From assembly GCA_016125225.1 (NCBI GenBank), contig WGME01000004.1, forward strand, positions 1-64,000: DNA of 64,000 bases, given 5' to 3'. The DNA is from a bacterium (lineage in GTDB: Bacteria; Planctomycetota; Planctomycetia; Planctomycetales; Planctomycetaceae). The position numbers and the translations under genes are program-made. Below are positions 58,222 to 64,000 of the stretch, one piece after another. The notes under the pieces were generated by a model. That model made no database searches. It had not been told where the DNA came from and saw only the letters and a program-made list of their open reading frames with translations. How positions within the stretch are numbered: the first letter of the stretch is position 1; each line of letters starts with the position of its first letter.

Positions 58222-60147
58222 ATGAGCTGGCCGGGCTTTAGTGCTTTGTCGTCCGCGTGGCTCTTTCTGTTGCTGGGGCCACTGATTCTGTTCTACTTTT
58301 TGAAATTGCGACGGCCGCGGCTCGAAGTTCCGTCGCTGGCGTTATGGCAACAGGTCATCAACGATCAACGGGTCAACTCGCCTTTCCAGAAGTTCAAGCG
58401 GAATCTGCTGCTGCTGTTACAGATTCTTCTGCTGTGTGCACTCATCCTGGCAGCGATGCAGCCCTACTGGCCGACCGGGAATGAATCGGCACAGTCGATT
58501 CCGGTGCTGATTGATGTCTCGGCGAGTATGGCAGCGAAAGATGCCGAGAAGGGAATCACTCGGCTTGATGAGGCCAAGACACAGATTCGAAAACTGGTTG
58601 ATAATCTGCTGCCCGATCAACGCTTGAGTTTGATCGCGGTCGATTCCACGGCCCGTCGCCTCACCGACTTCACTGATAATCAACGCGTGCTGCACGATGC
58701 TTTGAATGCCCTTGAGGTGCGACCGGTGACCAGCCGTCTGGAAGATGGCCTGCGGATGGCCGAGGCCCTCGCCCGCACCGCCCGGGTCCAAAGTGTGCTG
58801 CTCTATTCTGATGGCAATGTGCCCGGTGTAATCGATTTCGAATTGCCCTACCAGTTGAACTATCAGCAACTGTCACCGGCGGGTGCGAACATCGGCATCA
58901 CTGAGTTCAATGCCCGCCGCACTCCGAATGGTTGGGACGTCTTCGCGCGGCTGGAAGCCTCGGGAAAGAAGTCGGAAGATGCTCCTGCCACTGACGAGGC
59001 AAAACCCGAGGAACCTGCCCCGCGCACTCTGGTGGAAGTCGAGCTTTATCAGGATGGTGCGTTGCTGAAGCGGGAATCAGTGGGGGTCTCGGCGGGTGAG
59101 AGTTCGCGCGTGGCCTTTGCCCTGGAGACCTCCGAAGCTGTCTCTCTGGAAGCCCGCATCCGTCCCGATGGTTTCGACTCGCTGACCATTGATAACACCG
59201 CGTTTCTCGAGTTGCCGAAGCCACGGAATCTCCGTGTTTACTGTGCCGAAGACTTGTCGAGCTATCGGCATGCCTTGCTGGCAATGGAGCAGATTGAACT
59301 CTTTCCGCGCGAAGGAGTCACAACACCGGAAGCGGTCGATTTGAAGTTCTCGGCCGATGCGATTGATGCGGCTCCCTCCGCGCGGGTGACCGTGCATGTC
59401 GGAGTTGTTCCCCCGGCTTTGCAGGAGCTGGTGAAGATCGATACCGAACTGGTGGATGTGGTCGACTGGAACCGCACGGCACCGTTGCTGCGGCATGTGC
59501 AATTGCTCGATGTGCAGATCGCGGACAATCCGGTCTCGCAACCGGGCATTGGCGAACGCGACTACGAGCTGGCGGGCTATCAGATCCTGGCGCAAGGGGC
59601 ACGTGGTCCGTTGATCCTCGAACAGAACACGGTCGGCGGTGTCGATTACTACCTGCTGTTTCATACCGATCGGTCGTCATTACCGTATCGGGTTGGCTTT
59701 CCGATTCTGATTGCGAACGCGTTGCAGATTGCCTTGGAGCGCTCGGAACTGGCTGAGGCACGATCGTGGCCGACGGGCACGTTGCCGCCGCGTAGTGTGA
59801 CACCGGAGACGGACTTTATCGTCGAGACACCTGACGGCAGTACCGAGCGGGGTCGGAGTTCACCGAATGGATTACTCACTGGCATCACCGCGAAAGACCC
59901 GGGCATCTATCTCGTCAAGCAAGGGGAGAACGAAGTGGCTCGCATCGGGACCGGGTTACTCTCGTCGAGTGAAACGCAACTGCCCAGCGTCGAGAAGCTG
60001 CAATTCCCGGAGACCTCGGTGAGCACGGCGGCGACAACAATCAAGTCGGACCAGCCGTTATGGGGTTGGTTCGCTATCGCCGGTCTGGTCTTGTTACTTG
60101 GTGAGTGGTGGTACTTCCAACGTCGACCGGGTGGCGTACCAGCGTGA
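58222..60147 (+). CDS. BatA-like vWA membrane protein
   Basis: A 641-residue protein with two N-terminal membrane helices (about 10-28, 60-79) and one near the C-terminus (about 613-632, WGWFAIAGLVLLLGEWWYF). A BatA-type N-terminus (LRRPRLEVPSLALWQQVINDQRVNSPFQKFKRNLLLLLQILLL) leads into a von Willebrand A domain with the MIDAS motif VLIDVSASMA (about 91-100) and a long C-terminal region. Together with DUF58 it probably forms a membrane complex for protein maturation. Start ATG at 58222 gives a clean N-terminus. Confidence 0.85.
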   Translation: MSWPGFSALSSAWLFLLLGPLILFYFLKLRRPRLEVPSLALWQQVINDQRVNSPFQKFKRNLLLLLQILLLCALILAAMQPYWPTGNESAQSIPVLIDVSASMAAKDAEKGITRLDEAKTQIRKLVDNLLPDQRLSLIAVDSTARRLTDFTDNQRVLHDALNALEVRPVTSRLEDGLRMAEALARTARVQSVLLYSDGNVPGVIDFELPYQLNYQQLSPAGANIGITEFNARRTPNGWDVFARLEASGKKSEDAPATDEAKPEEPAPRTLVEVELYQDGALLKRESVGVSAGESSRVAFALETSEAVSLEARIRPDGFDSLTIDNTAFLELPKPRNLRVYCAEDLSSYRHALLAMEQIELFPREGVTTPEAVDLKFSADAIDAAPSARVTVHVGVVPPALQELVKIDTELVDVVDWNRTAPLLRHVQLLDVQIADNPVSQPGIGERDYELAGYQILAQGARGPLILEQNTVGGVDYYLLFHTDRSSLPYRVGFPILIANALQIALERSELAEARSWPTGTLPPRSVTPETDFIVETPDGSTERGRSSPNGLLTGITAKDPGIYLVKQGENEVARIGTGLLSSSETQLPSVEKLQFPETSVSTAATTIKSDQPLWGWFAIAGLVLLLGEWWYFQRRPGGVPA

Positions 60148-60160
60148 GGAATGATGAAGC

Positions 60161-60178
60161 CGCCACCGACGAGTGGCG
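60161..60178. terminator. Short hairpin between convergent genes
   Basis: CGCCAC (60161-60166) and GTGGCG (60173-60178) pair with a six-base loop and are followed by AGTCTTTA. A weak candidate terminator for the vWA gene and the convergent permease gene. Confidence 0.35.
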
Positions 60179-60183
60179 AGTCT

Positions 60184-61272
60184 TTATGCCCCGGCAAAGC
60201 GGCGCTGACGGACTTGGTCGAGTGTCACCGCCGCGATGATGATCACCCCGAGGATCACATCTTGCAGCGGGTTCGGAATGCCAAGTTGCGTGCAACCGCT
60301 GTTGATCACCGCCATCAATGCGGCTCCGGCGAGGGTCCCCAGGACAGAGCCGCGGCCGCCACTCAAGCTGCCGCCGCCGATCACCACGGCGGCAATCACA
60401 CGGAGTTCCAGGCCCACGCCCGAGGTGGGATTGCCGCTGGTTAAGCGCGAGAACTGGTAGACGCCTGCAATACCAACGAATAACCCGGCGAGTGTATACA
60501 CGGCGATGCGTACCAGTGGCACATTAATGCCGCAGAGCCGTGCGGTGGCTTCATTCGATCCGAGAGCGAAGACATACCGGCCGAAGACGGTCCACCGCAG
60601 CAGGCCGGCCACAATCGCTGCCATCCCCAATCCCAGCCAGATGCCGAACGGCCAACGGAACCAGTCGACAAAGGGCAACACACCGGCGGGGACGCGATCT
60701 TTATGGGGAATCAATGCCTTCTCGCGGACGCTGGTGAATTCCTGCAACCAGACGGGGACCTGGTTTTTATCGAAATTACGATCCCCGGGAGCATAGACCG
60801 CCGGTCGCACGGTTTGACCTTTGTCAACCTGCTCTGCCAGCATCTTGCCCCCGCCCAGATAGGCCGTCATGGTGCCCAGAGTCACGATAAACGGGACTAC
60901 CCGCAGCAGGCTCACCAGCGTGCCATTGATCGCTCCCAGCAGGCAGCCGGAAAGCAATGTGAGCACGACGCACAGCCACGGATTCCAGTCGAGTTTGAGT
61001 CCGCAGGCCAGCACGGTGGCACATAAGGCGACGCCACTGCCGACAGACAGATCAATTCCGCCCGATATGATGACCAGTGTCATTCCCAAAGCACACAAGG
61101 CGATCACGGCCGAATTCACGGTGATGAGTCGCAGGTTGTCGGCCGTCAGAAACACCGGATGGTCGACCCGCCGGGCTTCGAGAATGGAAAAGAGCAGCAC
61201 GACAATGATCAGAGCCAGCAACGGCCCCAAACTGGCCAGTGTCGAACGCAGAAAACGAAGCAGCACGGACAT
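60184..61272 (-). CDS. ABC transporter permease, RbsC-like (sugar uptake)
   Basis: I start at 61272 ([31 protein letters not shown]); a longer frame to 61341 exists. The 362-residue protein has about eight to ten membrane helices and the BPD_transp_2 motif [23 protein letters not shown] (about 68-90), followed by [39 protein letters not shown] and [31 protein letters not shown], typical of ribose/galactose permeases. An internal loop (about 150-215) is longer than in RbsC. No ATPase or binding-protein gene is adjacent, unusual for this class. Confidence 0.85.
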   Translation of the reverse strand: MSVLLRFLRSTLASLGPLLALIIVVLLFSILEARRVDHPVFLTADNLRLITVNSAVIALCALGMTLVIISGGIDLSVGSGVALCATVLACGLKLDWNPWLCVVLTLLSGCLLGAINGTLVSLLRVVPFIVTLGTMTAYLGGGKMLAEQVDKGQTVRPAVYAPGDRNFDKNQVPVWLQEFTSVREKALIPHKDRVPAGVLPFVDWFRWPFGIWLGLGMAAIVAGLLRWTVFGRYVFALGSNEATARLCGINVPLVRIAVYTLAGLFVGIAGVYQFSRLTSGNPTSGVGLELRVIAAVVIGGGSLSGGRGSVLGTLAGAALMAVINSGCTQLGIPNPLQDVILGVIIIAAVTLDQVRQRRFAGA

Positions 61273-61540
61273 TCGCAGCGCACTTTCCGTGGCGAAGTGG
61301 AAAACCGAAGACTTTACCTGTTGGCCGACAGATGAGGCCATCAGCCAGAGATGGACGCGGGTATCGTAACGAGTCGATCTGGCCCCTCGAAAGGCTCACG
61401 GCAGGAAAGATTTGGGGAGCGTAGCGATTGCAACAGACGCTGGGACGGCAGGAACTGCCGTGTGCGAAGATTCGAAGTCCGCCGACCGGGTCTCAGAAGC
61501 GGGAAAAGGGGTTGTTTGCCAAACGTTCCGAGAATTTTTG

Positions 61541-61569
61541 TTGACAATCTCGGCCATTCCCTGAAAAAT
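61541..61569 (+). promoter_or_regulatory. Candidate sigma-70 promoter for the small acidic protein
   Basis: TTGACA (61541-61546, perfect -35) is followed 17 bases later by AAAAAT (61564-61569, 4/6 -10). It lies about 260 bases upstream of the acidic protein ATG, implying a long leader. The 61273-61828 gap contains no gene I can support. Confidence 0.5.
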
Positions 61570-61828
61570 ACCACCGCTCAAGTGAACGACCCGCCCACTG
61601 TCCCACCCGGCAAGACGCCTGCGGATCTTCCGCTTCCGCCAAGAATGGCAGATTTCGTTAGACCTACGGTCCCGACGACGTCGATGCAGTGTTCGGTTCA
61701 TTTGAGAGGCGGAAGCCAGGCCGACGGACGCAGGAACTTCGGTTCCTTCTTTTGCGTTCCACGTCCGCGCTTCACACAAATGCTTACTATGTGTTGGATG
61801 GAACGTCATCGGTTGGAGTTATTTGAAT

Positions 61829-62134
61829 ATGTCGTTCGATTACGACTTGGATGAGACAGACGCAGACAGCCAGCTCGACATGTTGCTGCAAAGCAACGAA
61901 GAGTTCGACGACGAGTTTGAAGAAGGCGAGATGTCGTTTGAAGACATCGACTTCGAAGCTCTCGGCATCGACCCGAGCTCACCGACGGCTGCCAAGCCTG
62001 GCTCTGAAGAAAAAGTGCTCATGCTCGCGGCTCGTTATGCCGCTGGCGTCCCGCTGTGGCATGATCGTGACTGCTACGATCATGGTCCGGGGGGTTCTGG
62101 CCGCCTGTTCATGCCGCCTGTGACCAAGAACTAG
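61829..62134 (+). CDS. Small acidic protein of unknown function
   Basis: The 101-residue protein begins MSFDYDLDETDADSQLDMLLQSNEEFDDEFEEGEMSFEDIDFEALGID, very acidic. It ends with a conserved-looking C-terminal segment rich in charged residues, Cys and Gly (EEKVLMLAARYAAGVPLWHDRDCYDHGPGGSGRLFMPP). GGAG lies at 61815-61818, 10 bases upstream of the ATG at 61829; a TTG at 61823 is in frame. No signal peptide. A perfect 12-base-pair terminator follows at 62155-62184, so this is a single-gene transcript. Function unknown. Confidence 0.65.
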   Translation: MSFDYDLDETDADSQLDMLLQSNEEFDDEFEEGEMSFEDIDFEALGIDPSSPTAAKPGSEEKVLMLAARYAAGVPLWHDRDCYDHGPGGSGRLFMPPVTKN

Positions 62135-62154
62135 CGGTTTCTGAAATGACAGTC

Positions 62155-62184
62155 ACAAGCCCGGTCGACCCTGACCGGGCTTGT
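62155..62184. terminator. Terminator after the acidic protein gene
   Basis: ACAAGCCCGGTC (62155-62166) and GACCGGGCTTGT (62173-62184) pair perfectly over 12 bases with a six-base loop and are followed by TCCATTTCC, 20 bases after the stop codon. Confidence 0.75.
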
Positions 62185-62262
62185 TCCATTTCCAGAGCTG
62201 ACTAAGATCACTTCCAGACGCTCACCGATCTGATAAACCGTTCACGCAAGAAGGGCCGATGA

Positions 62263-64000
62263 ATGCGTGTTTGGCCGGGAAATCCTTATCCGCTGGGTGC
62301 CACCTGGGATGGTGGAGGCACGAACTTCGCGATCTTCTCGGAACATGCGGATTCCATCGATCTCTGTCTCTTCAATTCCCCCGAAGATACGCAGGAAAGC
62401 CATCGGATTCCCCTCAAAGAGCAGACCGATCAGGTCTGGCATGCCTACCTTCCAGATGTCCGGCCGAATCAGTGCTACGGTTATCGAGTCCATGGCCCTT
62501 ATGAGCCGCAACGGGGGCATCGCTTCAATCCGCAGAAGCTGGTCCTCGACCCTTATGCCAAGGCGATTGCCCGCAAGGTACTGTGGTCGGACGAAATGTT
62601 TGCTTACCGGATCGGCGACCCGCGCGAAGATCTGGCCATCGATAATCGCGACAGTGCCCCGTTTGCTCCACTCGCCGTGGTGGTCGATCCCGCGTTTACC
62701 TGGGGCGATGATCGTCCGCCGAGAATCCCCTGGCATCGGACCGTGATCTACGAGTTGCATGTGAAGGGCTTCACCATGCAACACCCCGATATTCCCGAAG
62801 AACTGCGGGGCACCTATGCCGGACTGACCTCCGACCCGGTCCTCAGGCACCTCGAACAGCTCGGCGTGACCACTGTCGAGTTGATGCCCATTCATCATCA
62901 TGTCGATGATCGCCATCTGGTCGATCGGGGCTTGGTCAATTACTGGGGTTATAACAGCCTGGCCTTCTTTGCTCCCGATGTGCGGTATGTTTCCAGCGGA
63001 TCGGCTGATGATGCCGTGCGGGAATTCAAGCGGCTGGTGCGGGCGTTCCATTCCGCGGGCATCGAGGTCATTCTCGACGTGGTTTACAACCACACGGCAG
63101 AAGGGAACCATCTCGGGCCGACGTTGTCGCTACGGGGCATCGACAATGCCGCGTATTACCGGCTGGCTCCCGAACAGCCCCGGTATTACATGGACTTCAC
63201 CGGGTGTGGCAACACGCTCAACATGCGTCATCCGCGCGTGCTGCAACTGATCATGGACAGTTTGCGGTACTGGGTGCTGGAAATGCACGTCGATGGTTTT
63301 CGCTTCGATCTGGCGAGTGCTCTCGCACGGGAACTCCACGAAGTTGATCGCCTGGGGGCCTTCTTTGACATTATTCACCAGGACCCGATTCTCAGTCAGG
63401 TGAAGCTGATCGCCGAGCCGTGGGATGTTGGGCCCGGTGGCTACCAGGTCGGCAACTTCCCCGTCTTGTGGACCGAATGGAATGGAAAGTATCGCGATTG
63501 CGTGCGACGCTTCTGGAAAGGGGACGGGGGCACTGCGGGAGAACTGGCCTCGCGGTTGAGTGGATCGAGTGATCTGTATGAGCACAGCGGTCGCCGACCG
63601 CATGCAAGCATCAATTTCGTCACTTGTCACGATGGTTTCACCCTCACGGACCTCGTGAGCTATAACGACAAGCACAATCTGGCGAACGGTGAAGAGAATC
63701 GCGATGGTGCGAACGACAACCATAGCTGGAACTGTGGCATCGAAGGCGAAACCGATAATCCGGAGATTCTGGCGTTGCGGGTCCAGCAGCGCCGGAATCT
63801 GCTAGCCACCCTGATTCTCTCTCAGGGTGTGCCGATGATTCTCGCGGGTGACGAACTCGGGCAGTCACAGCAGGGGAACAACAATACTTATTGTCAGGAC
63901 AACGAACTGAGCTGGATCGACTGGTCCATCTCGCCGGAAAAGCTGGAGTTCTTCCAGTTTGTCCGTCACCTCATTCAACTGCGGGCCGACCAACCGGTAC
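62263..64000 (+). CDS. glgX: Glycogen debranching enzyme GlgX, N-terminal part (runs off the right edge)
   Basis: From the ATG at 62263 (AAGGGCC upstream) the frame is open to the window end, over 570 residues. It starts [26 protein letters not shown], the CBM48 N-terminus of GlgX/isoamylases. The GH13 catalytic motifs are [15 protein letters not shown] (region I), [10 protein letters not shown] with nucleophile D349 (region II), [16 protein letters not shown] with acid E385 (region III) and [17 protein letters not shown] with H456-D457 (region IV). GlgX removes alpha-1,6 branches from glycogen. Downstream genes are outside the window. This frame is missed by ORF callers that need a stop codon. 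Confidence 0.93.
   Translation, partial: MRVWPGNPYPLGATWDGGGTNFAIFSEHADSIDLCLFNSPEDTQESHRIPLKEQTDQVWHAYLPDVRPNQCYGYRVHGPYEPQRGHRFNPQKLVLDPYAKAIARKVLWSDEMFAYRIGDPREDLAIDNRDSAPFAPLAVVVDPAFTWGDDRPPRIPWHRTVIYELHVKGFTMQHPDIPEELRGTYAGLTSDPVLRHLEQLGVTTVELMPIHHHVDDRHLVDRGLVNYWGYNSLAFFAPDVRYVSSGSADDAVREFKRLVRAFHSAGIEVILDVVYNHTAEGNHLGPTLSLRGIDNAAYYRLAPEQPRYYMDFTGCGNTLNMRHPRVLQLIMDSLRYWVLEMHVDGFRFDLASALARELHEVDRLGAFFDIIHQDPILSQVKLIAEPWDVGPGGYQVGNFPVLWTEWNGKYRDCVRRFWKGDGGTAGELASRLSGSSDLYEHSGRRPHASINFVTCHDGFTLTDLVSYNDKHNLANGEENRDGANDNHSWNCGIEGETDNPEILALRVQQRRNLLATLILSQGVPMILAGDELGQSQQGNNNTYCQDNELSWIDWSISPEKLEFFQFVRHLIQLRADQPV

Noticed and set aside
61351-61854. 167-codon plus-strand frame in the gap before the acidic protein
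   Set aside because: It runs through the candidate promoter and ends inside the acidic protein gene in another frame; residues have no protein-like pattern.

Overview
The window is bacterial chromosome from a planctomycete, most likely order Planctomycetales; I would not go to genus. The evidence is four DUF1501 (Tat-exported, sulfatase-like) proteins, a DUF58/BatA vWA pair, a thioredoxin-PDZ protein of planctomycete type, many lone genes in alternating orientation, and a flagellar cluster with unusual companions. Coding density is ordinary and GC content looks moderate to high. Gene 7124-7984 is visibly richer in A/T than its surroundings and may be acquired.

Layout. 1-3600: edge of an IS3-type element, then three glycosyltransferases and a small unknown gene. 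3900-10100: OprP-type porin, small membrane protein, GyrI-like protein, TsdA-like dihaem cytochrome, a HEPN-like protein, a DUF1501 protein and an unknown. 10121-10792: a REP-associated tyrosine transposase (RAYT) between two near-identical 90-bp double palindromes, with further copies at 12271 and 37096 and single-palindrome relatives at 43974 and 45868. 10800-13550: DUF1501 and a cysteine desulfurase carrying an inserted repeat. 13776-15115: a short divergent DnaA followed by a non-coding stretch with four DnaA-box-like sites, a candidate oriC. 15116-16891: PilZ and HD-GYP proteins (cyclic-di-GMP reading and degradation). 17426-31477: a flagellar operon in one direction: TPR protein, FlgN-like chaperone, a degenerate sigma-54-activator-like protein, flgB, flgC, fliE, fliF, fliG, fliH, fliI, fliJ, a MotE-like protein, fliK, flgD.

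31500-47000: housekeeping and envelope genes (hflX, rsmD, STAS-membrane protein, thioredoxin-PDZ, Gfo/Idh/MocA, cyclase, UDP-sugar epimerase, PpiC, methyltransferase, moeA, lnt, Mrp ATPase). 47200-62200: metzincin-like protease, tRNA-Leu(UAA), lysophospholipid acyltransferase, isocitrate-lyase-family enzyme, large helical exported protein, divergent DUF1501 pair, globin, small membrane and SHOCT proteins, vWA pair, RbsC-like permease, small acidic protein. From 62263 glycogen debranching enzyme glgX runs off the right end.

The main points of interest are the RAYT with its palindromes; the short DnaA next to a candidate origin, beside c-di-GMP and flagellar genes; the regulator in the flagellar operon that has lost its ATPase motifs; and a group of small inverted 'stutter' repeats, one of which lies inside a coding sequence. 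All assignments are by eye from motifs and translation; no searches were run.
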